A program made the position numbers and the translations under genes. Positions 1 through 11,635 of a stretch of 64,000 bases of DNA are shown one piece after another. Numbering within the stretch: position 1 is the stretch's first letter; the number at the start of each line of letters is the position of its first letter. A model generated the notes under the pieces. The model was not told the origin of the DNA. It worked only from the letters and a program-made list of their open reading frames with translations, and made no database searches. The DNA is from Mesostigma viride (lineage: Eukaryota > Streptophyta > Mesostigmatophyceae > Mesostigmatales > Mesostigmataceae): the NCBI GenBank assembly GCA_009746045.1, contig RPFO01000333.1, forward strand, positions 1,489,550-1,553,549, in the 5' to 3' direction.

Positions 1-240
1 GTAGAAGTCCGCAGGTGGAGGTTATTGGTCCTGAGGATAGCCGCTACACTACCGCCTCGTCTGCCATTACAGTAGAGGACAGCTCGGATGAGGATTACAT
101 CCCCATCTAGTGCTTAACGGTCGGGGGATGATGCAGACGATATTTGTGTAATTATTTTTCTAATGAGATTAGCATAGTACTCCGTGGCATGCCTTTGCGC
201 ATGACACGCAAGTACTTACTTACTTACTACTTACACCGAG
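1..240 (+). mobile_element. LINE family B, 3' end
   Basis: This is the 3'-terminal part of a non-LTR retrotransposon, cut by the window edge. It matches copies at 34231-34478 and 52790-53245 over the stretch starting GTAGAAGTCC. It ends in a hairpin (183-208: arms CGTG/CACG and CATGC/GCATG around a G·A mismatch) and a (CTTA)n tail. There is no coding sequence left in this piece. Naming it family B is by comparison within the window only. Confidence 0.7.
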
Positions 241-421
241 GATGTGCAACGGAGCATTCGAGAGACAGTGCCGTCAAGCTGCTTGCTAATCGCCTGGTCC
301 ATGAGGGTCCACGCCTCGCAGCCGTAATAAGTAAGTAAGTAAGTACTTGCGTGTCATGCGCAAAGGCATGCCACGGAGTACTATGGTAATCTCATTAGAA
401 AAATAATTACAGCAGCCGTAG
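232..421 (-). mobile_element. LINE A fragment with 85-bp LINE B insertion
   Basis: Read on the minus strand, 240-317 encodes a decayed reverse-transcriptase C-terminal segment (CEAWTL, LDGTVSRML), like the AETWTLTADLARKL segment of the copy at 45665-46745. It is split by a minus-strand LINE B 3' end at 327-411, flanked by the 9-bp duplication GCAGCCGTA (318-326 and 412-420). The inserted piece is a near-perfect inverted copy of 148-226, so this region can form a large foldback. Confidence 0.65.
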
Positions 422-425
422 TAAA

Positions 426-1292
426 AATTAAATTAAATTAAACTAAACTGTAACATGACTCCGTTGGGAGATCATGTAGCACATATTCCCTTGCTGGATG
501 GATGGAGGTGGGCGAAACCGCGAAACCGAACTAATCAAACTCTAAGCTAATCTAATCTAGGAAAACCCTAACTATTCTACTCAGCAAAGCACCCCTTCCT
601 CTTGGGGGGGGGGGGCTTGCCCACAGGGCGCTGGCGTGTGAGCATGGACAATCGTCTTCCACCTCTTCTTGTTCTGCATAGCAGTCCAAGCAAGATCGAG
701 AGCTAGAGGGACATCGCATCCGTAATGGAGGGCATTAATTAACCATATGTACCTTCGTGGGGAGCCATATGTAACACATATCCCTGAGAAGGGGCATATG
801 TATACGGTTTTTACTTAAGACATTCTAGCTAGAGGGCGACAACCAGCAGGTGGTGGGTGTAAACCACAGGTCTACTCTGGGTGCACAACGTGCTGAGGAG
901 CACCTGCACCACCATGTATTCCGCAGCAGCTCTGCAAAGTTGCGGACATGGGGTGGAAGATGATATCATGGCTAAGCAATGGCTAGGGCATGATGGCGTC
1001 TCAGCAGACAGTGCATGGCTCTCTGCATGGGCAAAGCATGGCTGACTCACAGCGGATGCAGTCCAGAGCCCCATGGTCCAGAGCCCACAGATCTAGTAGG
1101 CGTGGAACACATTTAGAGGCACCGCATTGGGCGAGCCACGAGCCGCGAGGTCACATAGCCATGCATGATGGCTGACGGCCGGCGGAGCTCATAACTTTCA
1201 CATTTGGGCACCAAATTTGGCTGTAAATTTCACAATCGCTTCGTCTTTCTACTTGACACACTGACACGCTGATATATTTTTCCGAAGCTATA
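426..1292. other. decayed LINE 3' end, then no recognisable gene
   Basis: At 426-500 there is a minus-strand LINE-like terminus: an A/T tail, a hairpin at 454-476 (arms CATGA/TCATG and CTCC/GGAG) and GGATGGATGG. It resembles the family A end but has a diverged stem. The rest, to the LTR element, holds a G run at 606-616 and scattered short ORFs without recognisable motifs. I see no gene in it. Confidence 0.45.
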
Positions 1293-1960
1293 TGTTACGT
1301 CCCAGCCCAGACACACCTAGCCTGAGCTACGTAGCGAAAGATCTACCATGCCGGAATTAGGAAGATTCAAGGTGGCCTAATGCAGATTGCGCTTCACGAC
1401 TGGGGTCGTGAGATATCTGGCACCGCGACTTGATGCCAAGCTAATTAATACACACTTATAATGGCTAGCAATACCAATTACAAATGGATAGTTGCCCCAG
1501 GTTTAATGTGTAGGCGTATTCGCACTTATCATTCATCAAACCAAGAGGACGAGACTCTCGTCCTCGGACCAATTTCACCTAGGTCTGCCACTACGCTGGC
1601 AAGGGGCGCCGACATGGCGCCGACCTTCCAAAGCATGCAGTCCACACAAGATCCTCGGGTCGACATCGACCCTCGCCTACAGAATCCACGCATGAGTACA
1701 ATATCTCAACTAGCTATAAAGTACGCAGCGCGGCGCGACTGCACCGGCCCCTAGAAGATACACGCATACAACAACCTAGGCCCAAAATAACTGGTCCGAA
1801 TCACACAAACTGTCATAGTTCCATACAAAAGTCCTGACCAAGGGACAATTCCCAAATTAAGTCCCGAAATGAGTCCCAAAGTCCTACGGACCATGACAAC
1901 AAGTCAAACTACATAATTTATTCCATTGTTACGTCCGTCCAAAAGGGCCGGGACGTAACA
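1293..1960 (-). repeat. 3' LTR of the retrotransposon
   Basis: The 668-bp repeat starts TGTTACGTCCC and ends GGGACGTAACA, so its termini are inverted repeats of about 11 bp. It is the downstream LTR because the element reads on the minus strand. It carries short ORFs on the plus strand that are duplicated in the other LTR and are not genes. Confidence 0.9.
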
Positions 1961-1974
1961 CTCCTCCCCCCCCA
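1961..1974 (-). promoter_or_regulatory. polypurine tract
   Basis: On the minus strand this is a run of G with GGAGGAG abutting the LTR, the expected position and composition for plus-strand DNA priming in an LTR retrotransposon. It fixes the element's orientation. Confidence 0.7.
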
Positions 1975-4900
1975 CGGGGGTCGGTAGTCCCTACCGTACA
2001 AGAGATAGAAAGGAAACAAGTAAGCTACTATAAGAGTACTATGTCCCAACCCCGGTTCACCCGCGGGTTAGTAATACCAATTCCTCTAGAGGTTGATACA
2101 CAGGACCAACCCTGACGTAGTAGCATGAAACAGGATGACAGGATCATTCCGCCATCCGTCATAAAACTCTCACAACCATCTCAGCGACCGCCGTTGTTGA
2201 CGCGCCGATCCACTGGAGCCACCTTAGGGGGCGCCACCGCGTGCCCTATCCCATCCACATAATAATGCACAGTCCATGTAATCCCGCGCAACCAGTCCTG
2301 AGGTCCTGAGCAGCCTCAAACTTGATGAAATGTTGACCATAGGGGTACTATGTCCCAGCCCTTGTGCACCAACGGGCCAGTGAAACCAGGTCCCCCCAGA
2401 CTTGCCACGCAAGGGCAACTCTTTATATAGCCAATCGGGACTGTCAGCAGGAGGGAATATTTTTCATGCATACAACTTGATGATCCGGCCGACGAGGTGG
2501 CCAGTCATGTATCCCGTCCAGCCGAAACCCAGCCTTACAGCGCGACTGATGCGCGTAATCACATGACGATTAAGATCGACGACGGTGAGGCACAGCATGC
2601 AGTGCAGGCCCCATGCTCAGAAGCGAGGGCGTGCACCAGAAGAATCTGATCCATCGCCTCACTACCGACAGCTGTACGCGTCCTCTCAAATACAGGCGCG
2701 CCGTGAGCCAACCGACCATGCAACGTGGCCGTCCCTGGCCGCCGCTGGAGTGGCTGTATAGAGGGGGAAGCCCTAGCGTGGCCGCTAGAGTGCGCCTCCC
2801 CTGCACCTGCGAACGCATGCAGGTGCCCGCAAGGCCCTAGTGTGTCCACTAGAGTGCGCCCCGCCGTCTCTATCCAGCGCAGGAAACAGGCAAAGTCGAT
2901 CAACACCGGAAACTTGGATAATATGGCACGTTAAGTGCCCAAAACTAGCAGGGCCCCAGCGTGTCCACTGGAGTGCGCCCTGCCAACTCCTCCACGAAGC
3001 TGCAGTAGTTTAGGCACAACACCACTCCGGCCGACGTGCATAGACCGGAGCAGTCGCCGGTCCCCGCATTCCTTACTGCCAATGTGCCTGAACTCCACCG
3101 CAAGCGGGGGAAAACTCCTCAGCTCGCAGTCACACCCTCCGTGACACTTGCACAGCAAGAGCACGGTTGATGTTTGCGCAGGCCCATATGCATGTGATGC
3201 TCGAGGCCGCCGACGTGGACTGCATAGCGCCCGCAATGCCCGCACTTATATAATGCAATGGGCAGGTCGGGGAGTGACACGCCTTGCAGGAACTGCCGTA
3301 TCAGTAACGTTGCCCCTGCGAGACACCGTGCTGCTCATGAGTAGGGCCGAAGCAACCCCGCAGTCCCAAACAAGAGCTCCTCGGGCTCGATCGCGCCCAG
3401 CCCCAGGTGCTCAAGCACATACAGCGATCGTGGACCGGGGTCAATGCCGCGCACGACCGATCACCGCCTGTCCACCCCGCTTGACTGTCTTGCCCAGGAT
3501 CCCCATTCCCGCAACAGAAACACGCCCCTATGTATGCAGTCCCCACCGCGCATCGCCACATCCCCCACTCGAAGCTTGAAGGCCTCTCACCACCCCTGTA
3601 CCAGTGCATGGCCATGGGGTAGAGTACGTTTTGAAGCCCACACAGCCCGCCCGCCATGCACATGGAACGCCCTGCTCTGAGTCCCTCATCCATGCAACCT
3701 CGTAGGCGCGCGGACACGAGCCACTTGCAAATCACGCTCGATCGGCCTCCACCAGTGGTGCAAGGAACAACTCCCTACCGGGCTCAGCCCACAGGAGGGA
3801 CGCGAACACTGCGCGATGGTAGCCATGCACAGGGTCGCGGGCAGTGACTAGGTGCTCAGACTCCAGCAGCTCGATCCTGCCTGCCTCTCAGTCTCGGGTC
3901 GCCGTTACTACAGTCCCCGTGACTCGCCCTCGACGGCCAGATCCCGCACGTCCCATGTACCTCAGTGCTCTGCCATGGCTCAGCGCGCGTCAGCGCCGGG
4001 TCCGCTCAGAGCGGATGTACCGGCCCTATGCAGTGATACCGGGTGTTACTCGGACACCGGCAGTCTGCGGGGCGACAGCGCCACATCATGTGGCATCGGC
4101 ACCATGCACGCGCACTGTTGAGGCGGTGAGACAATGACCGGACACCGCCACCTGCTTCTGATGCAACCACGACCGGCACCAGCGCAACCAGTGCAACCAC
4201 GACCGGCTGGGTCATCCACCACTACTGCCGGCAGTACGTGCTGTCGCCATGCAACTGCACCGTGCCCGCATATGCTTGCAGCCCAGGGGCCCTTACTCCC
4301 GACAGTCGCGGCGGACGCGGGCGCGCCCTGCATGCACGGTTACTCGAGCCCAGGAGTGCCCTGACCCAGCTAGGCGTCGACTCAATGCCGGGGTAGCCAA
4401 TTGGTTGGCTACCGACAATCCACCAAGGTGCTGTACATCTGTTTGCCGGCCGACCACGATTCAGTACAGGCTCCGCCCTGCCTGATCGCCCCGTCACATC
4501 GGGGTTGCAACAGCCTCCATGCACCGTGCCGCACTAGTGAAATTAATCACGTGCAGGTGCACGAGAAGCCAAGCACGTCCCTCACGCGCTAGGAAGTCAT
4601 GGAGCCGTGACTCATAGCCGCCAGCCGGAAGGCTCCCTATAATAATACTTGGCCGCATGCCATGGGACTCCGCGTCCGTTGGTCACGCGGGACGCGACGT
4701 GCAGTCAGACCGTAGCCTGGGGTCGCTGGCACTCGCTGCCGAATCCGGCATCCCGCGCGGAGATGCCTCGGTACGTATGCCTTAGTAGTAGAATCATCAA
4801 GCATCCGGTGAGCCCATGTCCAAAAGGCCAGGACCATGTGCACATGTGGTGCTGAGTGCCTGACGTGGTCCTCTTCGGGACGACCCGTTCAAGCCCACCG

Positions 4901-5750
4901 CCAACTGCAGATTATCCCATAGAGAATATATCATGGAGAAAATATATTATATAGAAAATAGAGAATATCGAAAATATATAACATCCGCACACTGGCGCAT
5001 CGATCCCTGGCATGGCAGTAGAAGGGTCGTCGGATCCACGCGCGGCTGCGCATCGATCCCTGGCATGGCAGTAGAAGGGTCGTCGGATCCACGCGCGGCT
5101 GCGGTGGATTCCTACATCAAAGAGACAACCAGCGCAGGCCAGAAATCGGGAGAATCCGGACCATGGTAGCTCGAGCCTGCCGTTATCTTTTCCGCGTTTT
5201 CGAGTCGTTCAGGATGATGAAGATGAATGGTGATGGAAATGTGTATCCTTGTGCATTGAAATTATGGCTGGCTTACGTGTGGAGCGACTAGATGACCTAG
5301 ACGGTGGGGCCGGAAACAGCATGCTTGATCAGGGCGTGTGTTTCTAGCCTAACTGGCCGGGAGTGTCTAGTGGTGAGCACCATTGCTGCGATCGCTCTCC
5401 CACCATTTACGAGGAAATACCCGCAAATGGAAAACCACTGAAAAGGTCTAGCTAGTCAGTCATCACGTTAGCCATGCCATGATTCCAAACGTCCAAGAAC
5501 TGCACACGGTGCAAAGGCAAAAAGCCGGAGGACAGCACTTTCAAATGTGCGGCGGGAACCAAAAGCCCGCGATATCCTACATAGATGGCCGGCTCGATCC
5601 AAAGCCGAACCGTGCCGATCATACATGAGCTAGATATAATTAAGAAGAGCATGGTATCATAAAGAAGTGTAGTGGACCAGTACAAGTACTTAGTATATAA
5701 AAGGTAGATATAGTAAAGAAGTATATGGTATTATTAGTAGCCATCTGGTT
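1975..5750 (-). other. retrotransposon interior without recognisable pol
   Basis: About 3.8 kb lie between the protease remnant and the 3' LTR. Short ORFs occur in all frames, but none shows RT, RNase H or integrase motifs. Three hairpin motifs related to CTAGCG...CGCTAG occur at 2773-2788, 2837-2852 and 2956-2971. A 54-bp exact tandem duplication lies near 4993-5102. A stretch at 5110-5280 is homologous, in reverse, to 50817-51060. The block may be a replacement of pol by unrelated sequence. Confidence 0.5.
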
Positions 5751-5824
5751 TCATACGCTCTGCGACCCCTCCCCTTCCCCCGGGGACGACGCGTCCACGC
5801 GATCGTCCAATTACTGCCAAGGAG

Positions 5825-6208
5825 TCAAGAAGGATGCTGGACCGCCGGGCGCTCGTGTGTAATGCTATGTGCCCTATACTCGCTGTCAGGGCACCAAAAG
5901 GAACCATCAGGAAACCAACCCACTCGCCGGCGCACGCGAATGTCCACATCCTGCGCATCCAAAGTCGAGCCCAATGATGATGTCCGCTGCGCCCAGCGGT
6001 GCGATGGTCGCAGCCAGGTCGAACGGGGTGCCTTGCAGCACACCTTTGATATCTGCCAGACCGGGCGATTGGTGTTGGCGACCATCCGAGTGGGGCAGAT
6101 GCACGGCCGTCCGGTGTGGGGGCTGTGCGTCAGTCCCAACCGGCGCACCAGTGCCGCTTTGATGAAGGACATGGAAGCGCCTGTGTCGACCAAAAACTTG
6201 ACATCCAT
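5825..6208 (-). pseudogene. retropepsin-like protease remnant (pol)
   Basis: The minus-strand ORF begins VKFLVDTGASMSFIKAALV, with the catalytic DTGA of retroviral-type aspartic proteases. The flap-to-C-terminal part (AADIIIGLDF, equivalent to the usual ILGMDWL) is present in a different frame at 5907-6104, so at least one frameshift separates the two halves. The enzyme would mature the gag polyprotein inside virus-like particles. Downstream pol domains are absent. Confidence 0.7.
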
Positions 6209-6650
6209 GACGGTTGGTTGGCCGTGTCTGAATATATTATTACATTCTCATATATAAAATATCCCATTACCGCCAACGGTACCCTATATAAAACCACTAG
6301 TTCTAGACGCCTAATAGTAATTTCCCATTACCGCCAACGGCGTCCATGCATGGGGTCAGTGTATGATTCCAAACACCCCCCTTACTGCTGATAGCATGAT
6401 AACAGGGTGACCTGCTACGGTGCAGGACCAATGCACCCTTCGTACTACTGACATCATGATAACAGGGTGACCTGCTACTGTGCAGGACCAATGCACCCTT
6501 GGTATTTGGTACAGATGTGGGGCAAAACAGACACCCCCCCCTTGCCCTACACAGGTGGGCATTCTCAGAATGGCTAAGGTGGCCAGCCACTAGGACTGGA
6601 AAAGCGCACCGAACTGAACATAGTATAAAAATATAATTATTAGTTAAATA
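6209..6650. repeat. repeat-rich interruption between gag and protease
   Basis: This AT-rich stretch separates the gag knuckle from the protease. It contains a roughly 64-bp tandem duplication (about 6395-6505, unit containing GGGTGACCTGCTAC) and a repeated CCCATTACCGCCAACGG (about 6254 and 6324). No coding function is seen; it may be a small nested insertion. Confidence 0.4.
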
Positions 6651-6699
6651 TACTTATATAATATATGTTATAGTATACTTCCCAGCGGCAAACTCGTAA

Positions 6700-8443
6700 C
6701 CGGCCACTGCTGGTGACTCAAAGGTCGCACGCTGTCCGGAGGCTAGTCGATGAGCCTCGATCTCATTGACCGCGCGCAGCACGCCCTTGGTAGAACTCAT
6801 CGCTGGCGGCCGCGGCTGCTGGTGCTGAGTCGTGAACTGCCGGGCCTGCTGGCGCCCGCTCGTCCGCGTTGCGGGGCTTGTCCCTTGGGCCGGAGGAGTC
6901 CGGGCGACTGCCGAACGCCGGGCCTGAAAATCTGGGCTCGGTCTCCCCCGTGCCACGTCCAGCGTGCCTGCTACGGAGTTTGGGGCAGTCGCGCCTGAGG
7001 TGACCCACCTCAAGGCACATGAAGCAACGGGCTTTACTCGCGTCGATGGCGTTGAGGCCATGGTCAGCGTTCCCGTCCTCCAGGTCATCGGGGGAGTCCT
7101 CGTTCCCCTCGCCGTCGTGCGGGGGACCTGATCGGAAGAAACGACGCACCGATGGTGCGCGCGCGAGCCACGACGTCGGCCACCTGCAGAAGATACCTCT
7201 GGATATTCAAGATGTCCCACTCCTCCCAAGGGACCTCAGCGTAGTGCTTGAATACCTCGTCCTGCAGCTCGGGACAGAGTGCCTCGATGAACCTGCTCTT
7301 GTACTCATACCAGGTCATGTCGGTCAGATAGGCGGCGCTGGACTCAAACTTGGACAGAAACTCGCGATATGGGGTGGTCCCCTGGCGCAGCTTGCCGAAG
7401 GCGATTCGCTCGTGGAGTACAGCATCTGGGGGCACCAGCTTGCGTCGCACCCGGTCCATCAGCTCCTTCACGGATTGCGGGTATGACTGGGACGCGATGC
7501 TCTCACAGTTCAAGATGCTCACCACTGAGGGGTCCATGCAGGAGTTAACCACCAGCGGGATCAGATCACGGGTGGCCAGCTGCCAGTTGTGGTGATTGCG
7601 CCAGATGGTATACTGCTGTTGCCACATGCGTCCCCATTCGTCCACCTCGCGCGGTTTCATGTCCGCGTGCAGCTTGGGTACATTCTTGAAATTGGGCAAC
7701 GGTGGGGCCTTTACCGCGTTGGTGATGGGTCCACCGACGTCTACGTGGGGGACGGAGTCGAAGGCTGGGGGCTGCGACCGGGGGAGAGATCCGGATCTGG
7801 TCGGCGTGCCCTGCGTCCGCCGCACCTGTACCGACGAGGGGTGTTCATACCCCGGGTCATCCAATGCCACCCTGCTGAAATTCAGGTTGCTGACGACCGC
7901 AGGCGAGTGGACCATGCTGCTGTCCTGCGCCCGAGGTCGCTGCGGTTGGGGGACGTGTCGCTGGACGGTTGTCTGAGTCCCCTCGTCGTGTGCGGTGGCG
8001 CTGCTTCTGTCACCCCCTAGCCGGGCCCGTGGCCTATGAGCTCCAAAGGAAGGGTCCTGTGCCCCAGGTTCCTCGCCATCCTCCACTGCCCCCTCCAAAT
8101 CGCCGAATTCGCCCTCTGCCCCGGTGTCCTCCCCGACATCCTCAGAGTTCCCAACACCATGGGTAGTAGGGAAGTACTGCCAAAGGACACTCGACGCCTG
8201 CCCCGGTATGTTGTGGCCGGCGGAGGTCCCATGGAGCGGCCGCGCCCAGCCCAGGGCTGCGATGGTCGCTCTGTGGCTGGCAGAGCATGATAACGGTAGT
8301 ACTGCGTGTTTTCATTCTCGTGCCCTGTCTGCTCAGGATACCGCGGCGGCCACTGTGGTCGTTGCTGCTGTTGCTGCGGTTGCTGCTGCGGTAGTTGTTG
8401 CTGCTGCTGCTGCTGCTGCGGCTGCTGCCGCTGCTGCTGCTGC

Positions 8444-8507
<64 letters not shown>

Positions 8508-8763
8508 AACCCCCCTGGAGCATCTCCTGGCTGCGCCCGTCCCCCCCTTGTTCCAACCTGGAGTCTGGACTGTCACCATCTGATGAATCTCTGCGGCCCT
8601 GGTCTCTGAATCCTGGGGAGCCTTCCGCAGGTCTCTCCATGACCTCACCTGTACCTGTCCCTACTTGGACGTGCGGTGGTACCTCTACCACCTCTATACC
8701 TTGCTCGTGGTTGTCTACCTGTTCTATCTCGCTGTTGACAGGTTCTCTCCGTTTTCGTGGCAT
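6700..8763 (-). pseudogene. gag polyprotein with polyQ tract and CCHC zinc knuckle, frameshifted
   Basis: Three overlapping minus-strand frames make up one gag. The first (8763 to about 8098, start MPRKRREPVN) carries a glutamine-rich tract encoded by CAG repeats at about 8384-8505. The second (to 7085) has the retrotransposon gag capsid-like core, with LHERIAFGKLRQG, YREFLSKFESSA and YKSRFIEALCPEL. The third (7149-6763) holds the nucleocapsid knuckle CFMCLEVGHLRRDC (CX2CX4HX4C). Gag packages the element RNA. At least two frame changes between the parts suggest it is no longer intact, unless programmed frameshifting is used. Normal gypsy gag lacks such a long polyQ. Confidence 0.75.
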
Positions 8764-9879
8764 GGTGCTCGTACCGATACCTTACACAGCAGGCAACACC
8801 TCCCCAGAAAGAAAGAGAGAGAGGGAGAGAGGGCAACCACGTGCTATAGATCTTATATATGTAGGACCTAGTACTATTCCCTAGTAATGATCCCCTCTAC
8901 TGCTTGCTAGGGCCTATGGTCACTTGAGAGAAGGTAACTGTAACTGCTGTCCCCTCCCCCTGACTGCTGATCGTGGGTGGCTTGGAGCATTCACACGTGG
9001 TGTGCATCCCCTCAGGCAATGGCATGTGTTCCCTAACAAACCTTTCTGCATCTGTAATGTTATCAAACCCCTTCCACCTGGCAATAGAGCCCTTATCCTT
9101 ATTGTATTCCTCACATGCCCTATAGGGACGTAATGCATTATAGGCTAGCAGAAGCTTGCAAGAAGGAAAAGGGGAATCCCAGGAATACCTCTAAGTGCAG
9201 TGCAGTTACCACATAACGCAACGAGGAAGAAGACGGAATCTAACACAGCACACGCCCCAGCCTTCCGCGGCAAAGGGCTATACAATAAGCACACGGAGGT
9301 AGACACCGTCAACACAGTCGGCAACGGCCAGACGGTATCCACCCCCACGACAGGTCAAACAATGAATGGTCGTCATCCGCAACTTCCATTCGCACCAACG
9401 ACATTCACAACCTATGGAGGCACAACGTATAACAAGAACCCCCTACGCGTGCGGACCCGGAGAGAAAGCGAGCACGCCAGCTAGCCTTCCACAGGCATAG
9501 CTTGCAAAGAAAGAATCCTAACTAGGGGACGTACCATCGTCGATGACGTAAATCTCTCCTGAGCTGGCCGCCACCCGGTGTCGTTGAAGGCAAGCCCTGG
9601 CCGCCACTGGATGTCGTTGAAAACAGGAGAGATGAGCGCTATCGTTGACAGCACCTCACCACAGGACTATTGCTAGCCCCGCCGAGTATCCCAGACTGGC
9701 CGCTTGCTGTCTAGGTCGTCGTTGAATCCCTTTACGGGCTGGCCGCCGACCTGTCAGCAATCGTTGAATTCCGGGACCTCTATCTACACCAAGCACCGCC
9801 CTGGTTTCCTAACTGGCTACACTAGCTCTCTCCGCGAGAGTTAGCTAACCTTGCCGGCAACATTTCCTCCGATAACCAG
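8764..9879 (-). other. 5' untranslated leader of the LTR element
   Basis: This is the region between the right LTR and the gag start, read on the minus strand. No coding motif is visible. A primer-binding-site candidate (TGGTTATCGGAGG on the minus strand) lies one base inside the LTR at 9861-9878. The matching tRNA was not identified. Confidence 0.45.
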
Positions 9880-10550
9880 TGTTACGTCCCAGCCCAGACA
9901 CACCTAGCCTGAGCTACGTAGCGAAAGATCTACCATGCCGGAATTAGGAAGATTCAAGGTGGCCTAATGCAGATTGCGCTTCACGACTGGGGTCGTGAGA
10001 TATCTGGCACCGCGACTTGATGCCAAGCTAATTAATACACACTTATAATGGCTAGCAATACCAATTACAAATGGATAGTTGCCCCAGGTTTAATGTGTAG
10101 GCGTATTCGCACTTATCATTCATCAAACCAAGAGGACGAGACTCTCGTCCTCGGACCAATTTCACCTAGGTCTGCCACTACGCTGGCAAGGGGCGCCGAC
10201 ATGGCGCCGACCTTCCAAAGCATGCAGTCCACACAAGATCCTCGGGTCGACATCGACCCTCGCCTACAGAATCCACGCGCATGGGTACAATATCTCAACT
10301 AGCTATAAAGTACGCAGCGCGGCGCGACTGCACCGGCCCCTAGAAGATACACGCATACAACAACCTAGGCCCAAAAATAACTGGTCCGAATCACACAAAC
10401 TGTCATAGTTCCATACAAAAGTCCTGACCAAGGGACAATTCCCAAATTAAGTCCCGAAATGAGTCCCAAAGTCCTACGGACCATGACAACAAGTCAAACT
10501 ACATAATTTATTCCATTGTTACGTCCGTCCAAAAGGGTCGGGACGTAACA
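9880..10550 (-). repeat. 5' LTR of the retrotransposon
   Basis: The 671-bp direct repeat of 1293-1960 has the same TGTTACGTCC...GGACGTAACA termini. It differs by a GC insertion and an A/G change near 10278, one extra A in an A run near 10372, and a C/T change near 10538. As the upstream LTR on the minus strand it should hold the promoter. Confidence 0.9.
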
Positions 10551-10555
10551 CTATA

Positions 10556-11635
10556 ATACGCAATATATCATGAGCAAACGCTCCTCTACGCAACGCAGCC
10601 TGGTGGCTGCGCTAAGCCCTAAAAATACATCTGCAGCTCCGGCTGCGGCTTCGCCCGCGGCCTCAGGTACAGAAGGCAGCGGTGACACTAGTCGCGCACT
10701 GGTGGTCGCCCAGATCCCTCCTGGGCTTGCAGGTTGCCCTCTGCATCGCCCGAGCCCAAGCGCAGTCGCCCAGCAGGTGAACCTAGCTGGTCTGAGCGCG
10801 ACTTTGACGGACGTCGACAGTTATTTTCTACCTTTGACATCGACAGGCCCGGCTTTTTCGACATGCCGCTCCATCAAGATACTGGAGCTCGTGTTTTATG
10901 GGTCGCACGCCTCGCTCCTTGCCCTGTGCCTGCACATCCGCTCCCATACAATTTTTTTCCCGCAATGGATCGAGTTGACGGCCGGTTCTCCCACCGCGGA
11001 CCTGACCACCTGCCCGGCTGGTCTCGCCCTCGCCTTCAGCTCGATCGCCGCTCTCTTTTCCATCCTTATTATTAAGCGCTCTGCCGATGCATGACCTCCG
11101 GGGCCCCTCCCCCTTGACCGAATCCACCTTCCTCCTCCACCTTCAGGAGGCCATCCCGCAGCACGTGACTAGCGGGGCCCCTCGCTGCAGATGTGGCCAG
11201 CTGCATGTGCATGGGCCGCACGCTGGCTGCTGAGCTCCCCGCCATCCGGCTCCACCGCTGGATGCACCGAGTCACATGGCTCCATGCACCCTCCTTGCCT
11301 CCACCCCCACCCCCACCATGCACTGCCTCCGTCCATATGCACCGACGGCATCACCGGCCGCCATGCAGCTCCGGCCGTGACATCGACAAGTGCCTCCAGG
11401 ACAACGCCGTCGCCATATCGAGTGCCTGCAAAACACCGCAGGTCACCGCCCAGGCGGCACCTGAAGGACATTGCCGCCCGGCCAGCACCTGCTGGCCCGG
11501 CCTGCCGACGATCGATGCTCGATCCTCCCACCCAAACCTGGGCGAACATGCTGAAGCAACACACCAGTGACACCACCTCCACCACCTCCGCCATCGCAGC
11601 ACAGCTCAATTAAGTCTGTCAGTGCATCGTCGTCT
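10556..11635 (+). other. GC-rich block with decayed ORFs, unrecognised
   Basis: An ORF starting MSKRSSTQRSLVAAL (10570-11094) reads into a second frame from 10734. Further frames to 11613 contain CRCGQLHVHGPHAGC, which resembles the CCHC knuckle seen near the C terminus of some retroelement polymerases. Frame breaks are frequent. It is probably a decayed retroelement ORF, but I cannot assign a family. Confidence 0.3.

Larger units (their letters stand above)
1293..10550 (-). mobile_element. complete non-autonomous Ty3/gypsy-like LTR retrotransposon
   Basis: Two near-identical TG...CA direct repeats (1293-1960 and 9880-10550) are flanked by the 5-bp duplication CTATA (1288-1292 and 10551-10555). 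A purine tract lies just inside the left LTR when read on the minus strand (1961-1974), and a TGG-starting primer-binding candidate sits inside the right LTR (9861-9878), so transcription runs right to left. Internal coding is gag with polyQ, a CCHC knuckle and an aspartic protease with DTGA, all with frameshifts. No reverse transcriptase, RNase H or integrase motif is visible between 1961 and 5750, so it probably relied on a partner element for mobility. By eye the LTRs differ by two substitutions and two short indels, which suggests recent insertion. Confidence 0.85.

Noticed and set aside
1461-1754. 97-codon ORF, duplicated at 10048
   Set aside because: Lies inside the LTRs on the strand opposite to the element and is duplicated only because the LTRs are.
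8124-8884. Plus-strand ORFs with poly-Ala, poly-Cys and poly-Leu
   Set aside because: Other frames of the gag CAG/CTG repeat; the minus-strand gag frame carries real domains.
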